From the NCBI RefSeq assembly GCF_001586255.1, contig NZ_CP014544.1, positions 3,318,501-3,382,500 of the forward strand: a stretch of 64,000 bases of DNA, written 5' to 3'. The DNA comes from Zhongshania aliphaticivorans. GTDB taxonomy: Bacteria > Pseudomonadota > Gammaproteobacteria > Pseudomonadales > Spongiibacteraceae. The notes below the pieces were generated by a model. That model saw only the letters and a list, made by a program, of their open reading frames with translations, did no database searches and was not told the origin of the DNA. The position numbers and the translations under genes are program-made. Positions 11,290 through 21,194 of this stretch are shown here, in pieces (the stretch's first letter is position 1; each line of letters begins with the position of its first letter).

Positions 11290-12146
11290 TGGAACTCATC
11301 ATCCTCAGCGGGCGCTCAGGTTCCGGCAAAAGTACCGCCCTGCATCAGCTGGAAGATGAAGGCTTCTATGCCATCGACAATTTGCCCGTATCTCTACTAC
11401 CCGAGCTGGTTCGTGAGCTGTCACGAAGTCCACTGAAAGTGCACCAGCACGTCGCCGTATGCATCGATGCCCGCAACGCCCAAGATGGCCTAGCACGCTT
11501 CAAAAGCCTGTGCGATCAGGTCAAACAATACGCCCACCTTCGAATCGTCTTTCTCGACGCCGGTGACGACAAACTTATCAAGCGGTTTAGTGAAACTCGC
11601 CGTCGCCACCCGCTAACCACTGACTCGCTGCCACTGGCCGATGCCATTAAACTGGAGTCTCGTTTACTGGAACCCATTGTGGTCGAAGCCTCGCTGGCAA
11701 TCGACAGCAGTGACATGACGGTACACGAACTCCGCGCGGCGATTCGCGACCGTATTCTCGGTGTCGACGCCAGTCGTCTTGCCGTGCAGCTAAAATCCTT
11801 TGGTTTTAAACGCGGCCTGCCGATTGATGCCGACCTTGTCTACGACTTGCGGATGCTGCCCAACCCCCACTGGCAAGATAATTTACGCAGCCTCACCGGT
11901 CGAGACCAAGCCGTGCAGGACTTTCTCGCCAAACAGCCTGATGTGCAATTGATGCATCACGATATTCTGCAATACCTGCAAACCTGGCTACCCAAAATTG
12001 AAGCCAGTAACCGCAGTTATTTCACCATTGCGATTGGTTGCACCGGTGGTCAACATCGCTCAGTATATATGGTTGAATCCTTGGCAGAGGCCATGCGTAG
12101 CGCCTACCCAGACTTACAAGTTCGCCATCGCGAACTCCAGAATTAG
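11289..12146 (+). CDS. rapZ: RNase adapter protein RapZ
   Basis: P-loop nucleotide-binding adaptor; in E. coli it binds glucosamine-6-phosphate and directs RNase E to the GlmZ small RNA. It has 285 residues with Walker A GRSGSGKST (about 8-16) and the C-terminal domain motifs GFKRGLPIDADLVYDLR and AIGCTGGQHRSVYMVE. It is translationally coupled to ptsN and is followed 10 nt later by npr, as in most gammaproteobacteria. No glmZ-like RNA was identified here. Confidence 0.97.
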   Translation: MELIILSGRSGSGKSTALHQLEDEGFYAIDNLPVSLLPELVRELSRSPLKVHQHVAVCIDARNAQDGLARFKSLCDQVKQYAHLRIVFLDAGDDKLIKRFSETRRRHPLTTDSLPLADAIKLESRLLEPIVVEASLAIDSSDMTVHELRAAIRDRILGVDASRLAVQLKSFGFKRGLPIDADLVYDLRMLPNPHWQDNLRSLTGRDQAVQDFLAKQPDVQLMHHDILQYLQTWLPKIEASNRSYFTIAIGCTGGQHRSVYMVESLAEAMRSAYPDLQVRHRELQN

Positions 12147-12156
12147 AGAAGACACG

Positions 12157-12426
12157 ATGGTCGAAGCAGAACTCAAAATCATTAATAAGCTCGGCTTGCA
12201 CGCCCGCGCTGCCGCCAAACTCGTTGCCACCACAGGTGCGTATAGCTCGCTTATTACCCTGCGCATTGGCGACAAAAGTGTCGACGGCAAAAGTATTATG
12301 TCGGTGATGATGCTCGCCGCCGGAAAAGGCAGCGACATTCACGTTCGCTGCGAAGGAAACGACGAGACGGCGGCCTTGAGCGCAATACAAGACCTGATAA
12401 ATCAACGCTTTGGTGAGGGTGAGTAA
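12157..12426 (+). CDS. ptsO: Phosphocarrier protein NPr (HPr-like)
   Basis: HPr paralogue that passes phosphate from PtsP to PtsN in the nitrogen PTS. It has 89 residues from the ATG at 12157, after a purine-rich AGAGAAGA stretch; a much longer in-frame extension into rapZ is not credible. The phospho-His is at about 15 in KLGLHARAAAKLV, and the GKSIMSVMMLAAGKG segment is the second HPr motif. It has no HPr-kinase regulatory context. Confidence 0.95.
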   Translation: MVEAELKIINKLGLHARAAAKLVATTGAYSSLITLRIGDKSVDGKSIMSVMMLAAGKGSDIHVRCEGNDETAALSAIQDLINQRFGEGE

Positions 12427-12535
12427 GAAACTTTATTTCATCTGAAATTAGCTAGTGGATTGTTGCGCGCCGCGCTTTCAAGGATAATTACCAAGATATC
12501 TCACAAATCCACCACGGCTCAGGCTAGGGATAGGT

Positions 12536-13894
12536 ATGGCCCAGACTGCAGACAAGCTACAATCCGAGAGCCAGCTAAAAACCCTTAACGACGCCCTGGG
12601 TTCTGGCGGGTTTCTGCAAATTCGCCGCATGCTAAACGGCCTGCCCCCAGCAGACGCCGCCCACTTAATTGAATCAACGCCGCACAAAATCCGTAGTGTT
12701 TTGTGGCAGCTTATCGACTCTGAGAATGAAGGCGACATCCTTCAACACCTCAATGACGAAGTCCAAAGCCAATTCCTACGGCAAATGGACGCCGAAGAAG
12801 TCGCGGCCATCACCGAAGGTCTCGAAGCCGACGACATTGCTGACATTCTCCAGCAATTACCAGACCGCGTTATTCGCGAAGTTCTGGAATCGATGGACCA
12901 TCAAGATCGCCTACGCGTAGAACATGTCTTGTCCTTCGACGAGGACACTGCTGGCGGCTTGATGAACACCGACACGATTACCGTGCGGCCCAACATCACC
13001 CTCGATGTCGCGATGCGTTATTTACGCCGCCATGAAAGCCTGCCAGAGATGACCGACAGCCTGATCGTCGTCAATCGCAACGATCAATACATTGGCATAC
13101 TGTCGCTGCGCAAACTGCTGGTCTCTGACCCCAGCGTGACCGTGCGGGAAATCATGGACACCGAGGTGGAACCGATCTCTGCCAGTATGTCGTCAAAAGA
13201 GGTCGCCACGCTTTTCGCCCGCCACGACTGGGTCTCTGCCCCGGTCATTGGCGAAGACAGTCTATTGCTCGGCCGTATCACCATCGATGACGTGGTCGAT
13301 GTTATTCGCGAAGAATCCGACCACTCCCTGATGAGTATGGCGGGTTTAGATGAAGACGAAGACACCTTCGCCGCCGTGTGGAGTACCGCACCGCGCCGGG
13401 CTATATGGCTTGGTATCAATTTACTCACTGCCTTTATTGCCTCCGGCGTTATCAACTTATTTGAAGCCACCATAGAAAAAGTGGTGGCGCTGGCGGTACT
13501 CATGCCGATTGTAGCCAGTATGGGTGGCGTCGCCGGCACCCAAACTTTAACGGTGGTGATAAGGGGTATGGCATTGGGCCATATCAGTAAAGACAATAGT
13601 CGCTGGCTCATTAATCGCGAGATCATGGTCGGCGCGATAAACGGCGGCCTCTGGGCCTTGATCGTAGCGGGCGCCACTACTGTGTGGTTCGGCGATCCAC
13701 TGATGGGCGGCATTATTGCCGCCGCCATGATTATTAATTTAATTACCGCCGCGCTAGCGGGGGCTGTTCTGCCGCTGGCCATGAAATCCCTAAATATTGA
13801 CCCCGCCCTCGCTGGCGGCGTAGTACTTACCACGGTTACCGATGTTATCGGCTTTATGTCCTTTCTCGGCCTAGCAACCTATTTTTATGCTTAA
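12536..13894 (+). CDS. mgtE: Magnesium transporter MgtE
   Basis: Mg2+ channel/transporter of the inner membrane. It has 452 residues: an N-terminal MgtE superhelical domain (about 35-135), two CBS domains (about 140-255; TITVRPNITLDVAMRYLRR, MDTEVEPISASM) that sense Mg2+, a connecting helix, and five transmembrane helices (about 285-450) containing PIVASMGGVAGTQTLTVVIRG, the conserved pore region. It follows npr by 109 nt and is probably separately expressed. Confidence 0.96.
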   Translation: MAQTADKLQSESQLKTLNDALGSGGFLQIRRMLNGLPPADAAHLIESTPHKIRSVLWQLIDSENEGDILQHLNDEVQSQFLRQMDAEEVAAITEGLEADDIADILQQLPDRVIREVLESMDHQDRLRVEHVLSFDEDTAGGLMNTDTITVRPNITLDVAMRYLRRHESLPEMTDSLIVVNRNDQYIGILSLRKLLVSDPSVTVREIMDTEVEPISASMSSKEVATLFARHDWVSAPVIGEDSLLLGRITIDDVVDVIREESDHSLMSMAGLDEDEDTFAAVWSTAPRRAIWLGINLLTAFIASGVINLFEATIEKVVALAVLMPIVASMGGVAGTQTLTVVIRGMALGHISKDNSRWLINREIMVGAINGGLWALIVAGATTVWFGDPLMGGIIAAAMIINLITAALAGAVLPLAMKSLNIDPALAGGVVLTTVTDVIGFMSFLGLATYFYA

Positions 13895-13911
13895 TAGCAA
13901 CGGATTTTAAT

Positions 13912-14427
13912 GTGACTGACGAAATACCCGAATCAGAGCGCCCCAGTAAAACGGCGGTGAAAAAAGAGATGCAAGTCCTCCAGCAATTGGGGGAGAAGCT
14001 CGTTAAGCTCAGCAATAATGAACTGGCCAAAATAACGATTCACGATGAGCATCTCATCGAGGCGCTAAGCACCGCCCGAAAGTTGACCAGCCGTGAAGCA
14101 CTGCGCCGCCAGCTCCAGTATATTGGCAAGCTAATGCGCGGAATCGACCTCACAGAGATTGAAGCTGGCTTAGCCAAACGCGAAGAAGGTCAACGAGAGC
14201 AAGCTCAGCAATTTCACCGATTAGAGCTACTGCGCGATGAACTCGCCGAGACTGGTATCGGCGCCATAGAAAAGGCCCTAAACGTCTACCCCCATGGCGA
14301 TCGTCAACGTCTGCGCCAACTGGTAATGCAAATAGACAAGGACGCACAGGCAAAAAAACCGCCCGCTGCTAAACGGAAATTATTCCAATATTTGAAAGAA
14401 CTTCAGGCCGCCAAGCCTGCTGACTAA
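13912..14427 (+). CDS. darP: Ribosome-associated protein YjgA/DarP (DUF615)
   Basis: DUF615 protein, in E. coli a late 50S assembly factor. Its 171 residues are highly charged and helical. Visible family features are the N-terminal RPSKTAVKKEMQVLQQLGEKLV, then HDEHLIEALSTARK and REALRRQLQYIGKLMR. The start is GTG at 13912; the overlapping ATG is followed at once by a stop. It is convergent with the minus-strand hydrolase (8 nt between stops). Its usual neighbours tldD and pmbA are missing here. Confidence 0.94.
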   Translation: MTDEIPESERPSKTAVKKEMQVLQQLGEKLVKLSNNELAKITIHDEHLIEALSTARKLTSREALRRQLQYIGKLMRGIDLTEIEAGLAKREEGQREQAQQFHRLELLRDELAETGIGAIEKALNVYPHGDRQRLRQLVMQIDKDAQAKKPPAAKRKLFQYLKELQAAKPAD

Positions 14428-14435
14428 TGGCAAAG

Positions 14436-15239
14436 TTATAAACGGCGGTGCTGGGCAACTGGCATTCGCTTGCGCAATGCCAGTTGCTCCTCAGCGTCAT
14501 AGTTAGCAATAACCGTGCAGGCGCCCAAGCCCGCCTCAGCCAAGACCTGCCCCCAACTGTCAATAAGCACAGAGCCGCCCGAGGTCTGCCGTTTAGCATC
14601 GTGGATACCGCCTTGGTTAGCCGCTACCACAAAACATTGATTTTCAATTGCGCGAGCACGAAGCAGAGGCAACCAATGCGCCCAGCCGGTGCTGCGGGTA
14701 AACGCCGAAGGCAGGGCAATAATATCAACCCCTTGATCCTGCATAAGCCTGAATAGCTCTGGAAAACGCAGGTCGTAACACACCGCCACGCCCAGCTTGC
14801 CCAGTTCGGTATCGACAAGCAGCACACTGTCGCCCGGCGCATAGGAATCAGACTCCCGATAGCGCCCTTGGTCATCACCAAGCTCGGCATCAAACAAATG
14901 TATTTTGCGGTAACGACCAAGACAGCTGCCGCACGCTGCGTAGACAAAACTCGTCGCGTACACCCGACCATCTTCCGCTGGGGTAGGAATAGTGCCGCCG
15001 ACCACAATAAGCTGATACCGCGCTGCCAGTGCACTGAGGAATTGCTGCAAAGTCGAGTCGACGGCCTCGGCAGCTGCTAGCGCGGCGATGTCGGGACTGC
15101 CAAACAAGGCAAAATTTTCCGGCAGCACCACCAGTCTTGCACCACTGCTCGCGGCCTCTGCAACCAAGGCTTCCGCCCTCTGTAGATTCGCCTCCAGATC
15201 CGCACTGGACACCATTTGAATCGCCGCTAAATTCGCCAC
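14436..15239 (-). CDS. Carbon-nitrogen hydrolase (Nit1/Nit2-type amidase)
   Basis: Nitrilase-superfamily amidase of 267 residues. The Glu-Lys-Cys triad is complete: Glu41 in VVLPENFALFG, Lys112 in RYRKIHLFD and Cys154 in VAVCYDLRFPELFR. This arrangement fits the Nit1/Nit2 branch, whose members hydrolyse deaminated glutathione or alpha-ketoacid amides; the exact substrate cannot be read here. The start is GTG, 2 nt after the yhdP stop, so it belongs to the mreBCD-maf-rng-yhdP transcript. Confidence 0.9.
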   Translation of the reverse strand: MANLAAIQMVSSADLEANLQRAEALVAEAASSGARLVVLPENFALFGSPDIAALAAAEAVDSTLQQFLSALAARYQLIVVGGTIPTPAEDGRVYATSFVYAACGSCLGRYRKIHLFDAELGDDQGRYRESDSYAPGDSVLLVDTELGKLGVAVCYDLRFPELFRLMQDQGVDIIALPSAFTRSTGWAHWLPLLRARAIENQCFVVAANQGGIHDAKRQTSGGSVLIDSWGQVLAEAGLGACTVIANYDAEEQLALRKRMPVAQHRRL

Positions 15240-15241
15240 GA

Positions 15242-18200
15242 TTACTTTAGCCCCGGCTTGCCGGTGTTACGGCTTTGGGGCGTACTAATATCAAAGGACT
15301 CGTCGTCAAAAATATTTTTAAAAATCAATTCAGGCTCCTGAATAGTGCCCGAAATTTCATATACCGCACTGGAAAAGCTGTCCATCTGCTCTTCAAAAAC
15401 CTTGCTCACCACATAGGCACCGGCCGCCGCTGGCAAGCCCCCCACCAACGCCGCCACCCAAGGTAAATTACTACCCACCGGCAAGGTTGCAACCAAGCGC
15501 AAATCAGGTACTTCGGTGCGCAAATTAATGGCACCCGTCATCTGGAAACGGCTCGATGGCCCATGAACATCCAGTGGTGACGATAATTGCAGCTGACTAT
15601 CCGCTAGATTCAAGCCGCCCCGCATCCGGTCAAAATAAATGCCTTTTTTAAACACATCGCGGAAATCAAACTTTAAGCGACGCACAATATTGGCCATATT
15701 GAAGATACTAAAAATTCGCAGAGTGCCACTGGCCGCATCCGAGGTTTTTAAAAACCGGCCATCCTTAAAAGAAAAGCTAAACTCGCCCTCACTGTCGGCG
15801 AGCGTCCACTGGCTGGGCGCTCCCGGCCACTGCAAATTCAGGTCAAAATTACCGCGCCGAGTTTCCATTACCCTCGGGTAGGAGAAACCCTCCAAGACAT
15901 CACCCAGGTCACCCACGCCAAATTGGCCCCGCAACTGGGACGTATTTTGGCCGTTATCATCCTGCAGCCAATGCAAATTAGTACTGCCGGCCACCGTTGC
16001 CAACTCAATTCCCCGCAAACTGCCACGCACATTATAAAAATGTGCGCCGTCGGTATCACTGCGTAAATCGAAGCCGAGCCGCCCCATGACTTCATCGCCA
16101 ATACTCAGTTTCACGATATCCAGATCGACGCTCGGCAGGCTTCGCGGATCTACTCCCGCCAGGGAATTAGCCGACGAATCCCTTGGCGAAGGCAAGCTCA
16201 AGTAGTCTAATTTCAATTTATAAACGTCACCCGCCGCACTCCCGGCCCGGGGAATGTGAAGATCGCCAAGTACCTGCGGGCTATTAATATGCAACAACCA
16301 CGCGTAGGGATCACTGCGCAAAGAAATTTGCGCAGCCTCTAGTAAATTATCGAAAACCATCACTTCATCGATATAGAGGTCCTTAACACTAAACGCTAAG
16401 CCCTCTTCTGAACTCGTATTACTGGCAGCTAGCTCGGCATAGCGATCATAAACTCGCCGCCACTGGTCAAAATCAGCAAACGCGAGTCGGCCACCTATCA
16501 GCATTTGTCCAGGGCTTAAATCTCGCCAGGTATTCGGTTTCGACGCCGCACCCACGTGTAAATTTGCGCTAATCGCAGCACCATCTTGAAATCCGAGTAA
16601 TAAGCTCAATTGCTCAGCCAAGTCGACATGCATCACTTGAAGGCCATCGCCAAAAGGCAGGCTTATTTTTACATCGCGTTTTTTATCCGCCGCTTTATAC
16701 AATGGCTGCGGCAGTAGAATATCCACCCCTCGCAAATCAGATGTCACTGTTAAGCCGGCGTCCGAACCGGTCTGAATATGCAGTTTGGCCGCCGTGCTAC
16801 CACGGAAAAAGCCCATTGCGGGCTGCCCAGTCCAGCGGCCAATATCAGCCATATTGATATTGCCATTAACATCGATAGCGAGCTGCCCGCCGCGCTGCTT
16901 AATGCTGGCCTTCATAGGCTGGCCAAACAGCTTAGCGCCTAAACCTCGGCTCCGAATACCGCCCTCGGTCTGGTAGTGTAAATGACCAATTGCATCGTTT
17001 AAGGTCAAACGATAATTGCGCATTTCAATCGTGTTGAAATTGATATCGGCGTCGACGCTGACATCAATTTTCGGTGTCTCGGTCAGGGTCATTTGTAAGG
17101 CAAAATCAACATCAGCATCACCTTCACCACGCCACTGATCAAAGACATTGCCGACAGATTGATGAAGTGGCGTTTCAGTGAATAAGCGCTGGGCCTGTGC
17201 AAAGTTTGGCCGCGCACTGGCACTAACATCTAATGTAAACAGGCCATCTGTATCCGGCCCTATTGCCACACGCAGATCGTCCACCGCTAAACCGTCGAGC
17301 TGAGCCGCGTCGGCCACTGTCGCAGTGACCAGGGCATTGTCTATTAAAACCTCGGCGTTAGCGGCGCTTATGACGGGCCAATCCGGATGAAATGCGAGTT
17401 CAATGTCGCTTAAGTCCAAATGCAATTGCACTGCAGGGTGGTCCTCAGTAGACGCCAGCAGTGAACCCCGATAGATAAACCCCGCAGTATTGGCCCTGCC
17501 TGCGCGAATGCTTTTACCTAGCCAATCAAGCAAACCATCGCTCAATACCGTCGGCGTAAAACGTCGGTGCAAGGTGACATCAGCATCCTGTGCACCAATG
17601 ACTAAGCTCATCTGGGGCTCGACATCTGTATCCTTGTGCAGCGGCAGGTCCAATCGCAACAACGCCGATATAGGCACGCCCTGATTGTCGGCTTTTATCA
17701 AGCCACTACTTAGCGCCAAATGATCGTCATCAAAAGCCCAATTCAACTCAGTTTTGACGTTTTGCAAGTCGAAGGCTTGCTCATAAAGATGCGGAAAATC
17801 CAAGGCGAGGCGCGGCGAATCCAAGAGCAGCAAACCCCGCCTCGGTGCAATTTCCATATACCCAGACAAGCCCTTTGCACCAGGGGCACCCTGCCAGGGT
17901 TCCACACTTAAGGCATTGGCTTGAGCGCGTAAGTTAAAGCCTTCGAATCCTGTAGGCGAAATGTGCAAATCTAATTGGATATTATCCAAGCTTCCCTTGG
18001 GCGCCAGCTCCGCCAGGGTCATTTGCAAAGCTGGGCTCAACGCCTCGCTTTCGAGCAACAAGGTGTTAGCAATATCAAGGTCGAGCTGCGGCAGGCTAAA
18101 TTGCCAGCGCGACGCTTCTGGCCGCTGCACAGACACGCCAGCCAGATCCAGCTGCATGTCTTGCCAACGCGCATCAAATTCAGAAAAACCAATTTGCCAG

Positions 18201-19108
18201 AAGCCATCGCGGTGGCTGCCTTTAAACCGCATATTCACATCATTAAGCACGGTGCCCTGAGAATTCCACAGCACACCCAAAGACAGCGCCGGGGTCTTTA
18301 ATACGCCACTGATACTGATCCGCTGCGCCTGCCGCCAGCTCAACCACACCTCGCCACTGAGTTCGCTATCAATCAGCGGCGCACTGTCTTTAAATAACGG
18401 CGTTAATGCGCTTAAACGACTATTAGCAATGGCTAAATACGCGCTGGCGCTAAAGCGCTCGGTATTGCGGGGATCACCGTAGGATTCCAGTAATAACTGA
18501 ATATCGCCATCACTGTCGGTATTTAACTCGGCATAGGCTCGGCGAAATTTATCATCGCTGCGCAAAAAGAAATCACGCATGCTTACTTGGGTTTGGTTGC
18601 CATTAGCGTAGTGAAGCTTTACCGAAAACGATTCTAGGGTGGCATTGCGCACACCCAGCACCGAGTCAATCAAGGTGTCGGGACTGCCGCCACCCTCCGT
18701 ATCCAAACCCGGAATACGCCATTGCCCAGCGCTGTCCTGCTGTAAATCTAGCGCGAGTTTCGCCACTTTAATCTGGCGAATTTTAGGGGTGCCGGAAAAG
18801 AGCGTGGCGAGTAAATCTATTTCAATACGGCCGCGATCAAAGCGCAGAGCGCCACTTTCACCGAGTTGAAATTCAAGTAATTCAATAACTGGCGACAAGC
18901 CTGCCCAGCTACCATGCATTGCGCTGGCTTTCAGCGGAATACCTGAATACGCCTCGGCCTGCTGAAATATTTCGTCCTGATAGCGGTCAACTAAGCCAAT
19001 ATACTGCCGCCCCAAACTGGCGTAGAGGGCGAGCAAAACCAACACCAGCAGCGCGGTACCCCAAAGCAAGCTGTAGAGTTGTCGAAATAGACGCCCGAGC
19101 ATCACCAT
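15242..19108 (-). CDS. yhdP: AsmA-like protein YhdP
   Basis: Giant inner-membrane-anchored periplasmic protein; with TamB and YdbH it is implicated in phospholipid movement to the outer membrane. It has 1288 residues, within family range. It has one N-terminal transmembrane helix (about 15-30, GTALLVLVLLALYASLG) followed by a long beta-rich repeat region and the DUF3971/AsmA-like C-terminal portion (GTLRIFSIFNMANIVRRL; VGGLPAAAGAYVVSKVFEEQ near the end). A co-presence with orphan mlaC is worth noting, since both act in lipid traffic between the membranes. Confidence 0.93.
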   Translation of the reverse strand: MVMLGRLFRQLYSLLWGTALLVLVLLALYASLGRQYIGLVDRYQDEIFQQAEAYSGIPLKASAMHGSWAGLSPVIELLEFQLGESGALRFDRGRIEIDLLATLFSGTPKIRQIKVAKLALDLQQDSAGQWRIPGLDTEGGGSPDTLIDSVLGVRNATLESFSVKLHYANGNQTQVSMRDFFLRSDDKFRRAYAELNTDSDGDIQLLLESYGDPRNTERFSASAYLAIANSRLSALTPLFKDSAPLIDSELSGEVWLSWRQAQRISISGVLKTPALSLGVLWNSQGTVLNDVNMRFKGSHRDGFWQIGFSEFDARWQDMQLDLAGVSVQRPEASRWQFSLPQLDLDIANTLLLESEALSPALQMTLAELAPKGSLDNIQLDLHISPTGFEGFNLRAQANALSVEPWQGAPGAKGLSGYMEIAPRRGLLLLDSPRLALDFPHLYEQAFDLQNVKTELNWAFDDDHLALSSGLIKADNQGVPISALLRLDLPLHKDTDVEPQMSLVIGAQDADVTLHRRFTPTVLSDGLLDWLGKSIRAGRANTAGFIYRGSLLASTEDHPAVQLHLDLSDIELAFHPDWPVISAANAEVLIDNALVTATVADAAQLDGLAVDDLRVAIGPDTDGLFTLDVSASARPNFAQAQRLFTETPLHQSVGNVFDQWRGEGDADVDFALQMTLTETPKIDVSVDADINFNTIEMRNYRLTLNDAIGHLHYQTEGGIRSRGLGAKLFGQPMKASIKQRGGQLAIDVNGNINMADIGRWTGQPAMGFFRGSTAAKLHIQTGSDAGLTVTSDLRGVDILLPQPLYKAADKKRDVKISLPFGDGLQVMHVDLAEQLSLLLGFQDGAAISANLHVGAASKPNTWRDLSPGQMLIGGRLAFADFDQWRRVYDRYAELAASNTSSEEGLAFSVKDLYIDEVMVFDNLLEAAQISLRSDPYAWLLHINSPQVLGDLHIPRAGSAAGDVYKLKLDYLSLPSPRDSSANSLAGVDPRSLPSVDLDIVKLSIGDEVMGRLGFDLRSDTDGAHFYNVRGSLRGIELATVAGSTNLHWLQDDNGQNTSQLRGQFGVGDLGDVLEGFSYPRVMETRRGNFDLNLQWPGAPSQWTLADSEGEFSFSFKDGRFLKTSDAASGTLRIFSIFNMANIVRRLKFDFRDVFKKGIYFDRMRGGLNLADSQLQLSSPLDVHGPSSRFQMTGAINLRTEVPDLRLVATLPVGSNLPWVAALVGGLPAAAGAYVVSKVFEEQMDSFSSAVYEISGTIQEPELIFKNIFDDESFDISTPQSRNTGKPGLK

Positions 19109-19152
19109 TCACCCACAGTGACCGCCGCGCTGACTCACGCTCATCACCAGCG

Positions 19153-20616
19153 TCACAATAGCACCACGTCATATTGCTCTTGGGTATACACGGCCTCAAC
19201 TTGAAAGCGGATACTCGCGCCAATAAACTCTTCTAAGTCAGCAACGCTCGACGACTCTTCGTCGAGCAAACGATCAACCACCTCTTGCGATGCCAGTACC
19301 AATAAGCGTTTACTCTCGTAGGCTCTCGCCTCGCGCAGTATTTCTCTAAACACCTCATAACAAACGGTTTCCGGCGATTTCATCGAGCCGCGACCATGGC
19401 AGTATCGACAGCTCTCACACAGAATATGCTCTAAGCTTTCGCGGGTGCGCTTGCGGGTCATTTCCACCAAGCCCAATTCTGACACCCCCGTGATTGAGGT
19501 CTTGGCGTAATCCTTTTCCATGGCCTTTTCCAAGGCTCGCAAGACCTGACGACGATGCTCAGGGTCTTTCATGTCGATAAAATCAATAATGATAATACCG
19601 CCGAGATTGCGCAAACGCAGCTGCCTCGCCAGCGCCGCCGTCGCTTCTAAATTCGTCTTAAAAATAGTTTCTTCAAGATTGCGATGACCAACAAAGGCGC
19701 CGGTATTAATATCGATGGTGCTCATGGCTTCAGTTTGATCGATAATTAGGTAGCCGCCCGATTTCAACTCGACCTTGCGACCAAGAGCTTTCTGAATTTC
19801 GTCTTCAACCCCATAAAGATCAAAAATCGGCCGTTCGCCGGGGTAATATTCAAGCTGGGAGACTATTTCCGGCAGGTAATCCTCGGCAAACTGCGCCACT
19901 CGCTGAAAACTTTCTTTGGAGTCAATACGGATTTTCTCCAAGCCTGGCCGCACCAAGTCGCGCATGGTGCGCATAAACAGCGGCAGGTCTTCGTAAATAA
20001 CACTCGGCGCGACATCGCGTTTCATCCGCCGTTCAACCGCCACCCACAAACGTTTTAAAAATTGCACATCGGCGCGCATTTCCTCTTCGCCGGCGCCCTC
20101 TGCGGCCGTGCGCAGAATATAGCCGTCCCGCAATTCACCGTTTTCATCAAGAGCTTCTAATTCCAATAAATCGCGCAGACGCTGGCGCTCAACGTCGTCA
20201 TCAATTCGATGCGAAACGCCAATATGCGCAGCGCCAGGCATATACACCAAATAGCGCGACGACACTGATAAGCGGGTCGTTAAGCGCGCACCCTTGGTGC
20301 CCATGGGATCTTTGCTAACCTGCACCGTCAGCAATTGGCCCTCGCGAATTTTAGTGCGAATATCCGCGTGTTCACCGTCGGCGGTATCTAAACTGGCAAT
20401 ATCTGAGGCGTGAATAAAGCCGGTGCGCTCCAAGCCAATTTCAACGAAAGCGGCCTGCATACCGGGCAATACACGTACTACCTTGCCCTGATAGATATTT
20501 CCGGCAATACCCCGCGAGCGGCTGCGCTCAATATACACTTCCTGCAACACGCCATTTTCGACCACGGCAACCCGAGTCTCGACCGGCGTGACATTGATCA
20601 GAATTTCTTCGCTCAT
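19153..20616 (-). CDS. rng: Ribonuclease G
   Basis: Endoribonuclease of the RNase E/G family, needed for 16S rRNA 5'-end maturation and mRNA decay. It has 487 residues with an S1 domain near the N-terminus (GNIYQGKVVRVLPGMQAAFV), the catalytic DNase I-like region (IIIDFIDMKDPEHRR with its Mg-binding Asp; TIDINTGAFVGHRN), and a zinc-link-like CESCRYCHGRG near residue 405. It lacks the long C-terminal scaffold of RNase E. The order maf-rng-yhdP is the standard one. Confidence 0.97.
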   Translation of the reverse strand: MSEEILINVTPVETRVAVVENGVLQEVYIERSRSRGIAGNIYQGKVVRVLPGMQAAFVEIGLERTGFIHASDIASLDTADGEHADIRTKIREGQLLTVQVSKDPMGTKGARLTTRLSVSSRYLVYMPGAAHIGVSHRIDDDVERQRLRDLLELEALDENGELRDGYILRTAAEGAGEEEMRADVQFLKRLWVAVERRMKRDVAPSVIYEDLPLFMRTMRDLVRPGLEKIRIDSKESFQRVAQFAEDYLPEIVSQLEYYPGERPIFDLYGVEDEIQKALGRKVELKSGGYLIIDQTEAMSTIDINTGAFVGHRNLEETIFKTNLEATAALARQLRLRNLGGIIIIDFIDMKDPEHRRQVLRALEKAMEKDYAKTSITGVSELGLVEMTRKRTRESLEHILCESCRYCHGRGSMKSPETVCYEVFREILREARAYESKRLLVLASQEVVDRLLDEESSSVADLEEFIGASIRFQVEAVYTQEQYDVVLL

Positions 20617-20620
20617 GGCC

Positions 20621-21193
20621 TTACTCTAACCCGATTCCGGCATCTCTCAATAAAACCGCCGTTTCATATAATGGTAGCCCCACCACTCCGGAATAACTGC
20701 CCGAGATGTGTTGCACAAACTTCCCCGCAGCCCCTTGTATTCCGTAGGCTCCGGCCTTGTCGTCGGCATCACCGGTAGCGACATAACGATGAATCTGCTC
20801 GGCATTTAGATCGCCAAAAGTGACATCGGTCACCGCCAAGCTCAGCCGCAGTTGGCCCCTCGCGTAGAGTGCGACCCCCGTCATAACCTGATGCGTACGC
20901 CCGCTCAATCGCGTCAACATTGCCCGAGCCTGCGCCCGACTTTCCGGCTTACCTAAAATATCGCCATCGACAATCACCGACGTGTCGGCGGCGATCACCG
21001 GCGCCAGTCCAACGCGATCTACCACCGCCATGGCCTTCTCCCTAGCCATGCGCTGCACATACTGGGCCGCCTCTTCGTCGGCGTGTGGCGTCTCATCAAT
21101 ATCGGCGACAACAACTTCAACGGCAACGCCAATCTGCGCAAGTAATGCCTTCCTGCGCGGTGACTGCGACGCCAGTATCACTATTTCAGACAT
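20621..21193 (-). CDS. maf: Maf-like nucleotide pyrophosphatase (YhdE type)
   Basis: House-cleaning nucleoside triphosphate pyrophosphatase; the mreD-linked YhdE branch acts on dTTP and UTP. It has 190 residues from the ATG at 21193 (MSEIVILASQSPRRKALLAQ); a longer reading from upstream lacks family support. Visible: the SQSPRRKALL substrate loop, VVADIDETPHADE, VIAADTSVIVDG and GAYGIQGAAGKFV. It overlaps or abuts mreD and lies 4 nt from rng. Confidence 0.95.
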   Translation of the reverse strand: MSEIVILASQSPRRKALLAQIGVAVEVVVADIDETPHADEEAAQYVQRMAREKAMAVVDRVGLAPVIAADTSVIVDGDILGKPESRAQARAMLTRLSGRTHQVMTGVALYARGQLRLSLAVTDVTFGDLNAEQIHRYVATGDADDKAGAYGIQGAAGKFVQHISGSYSGVVGLPLYETAVLLRDAGIGLE

Positions 21194-21194
21194 T

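Noticed and set aside
12022-12405. Long antisense frame across rapZ end and npr
   Set aside because: Shadow of GC-rich real genes; no family match and no ribosome site.
13084-13833. 249-residue frame opposite mgtE
   Set aside because: Reverse-strand shadow; mgtE is complete and better supported.
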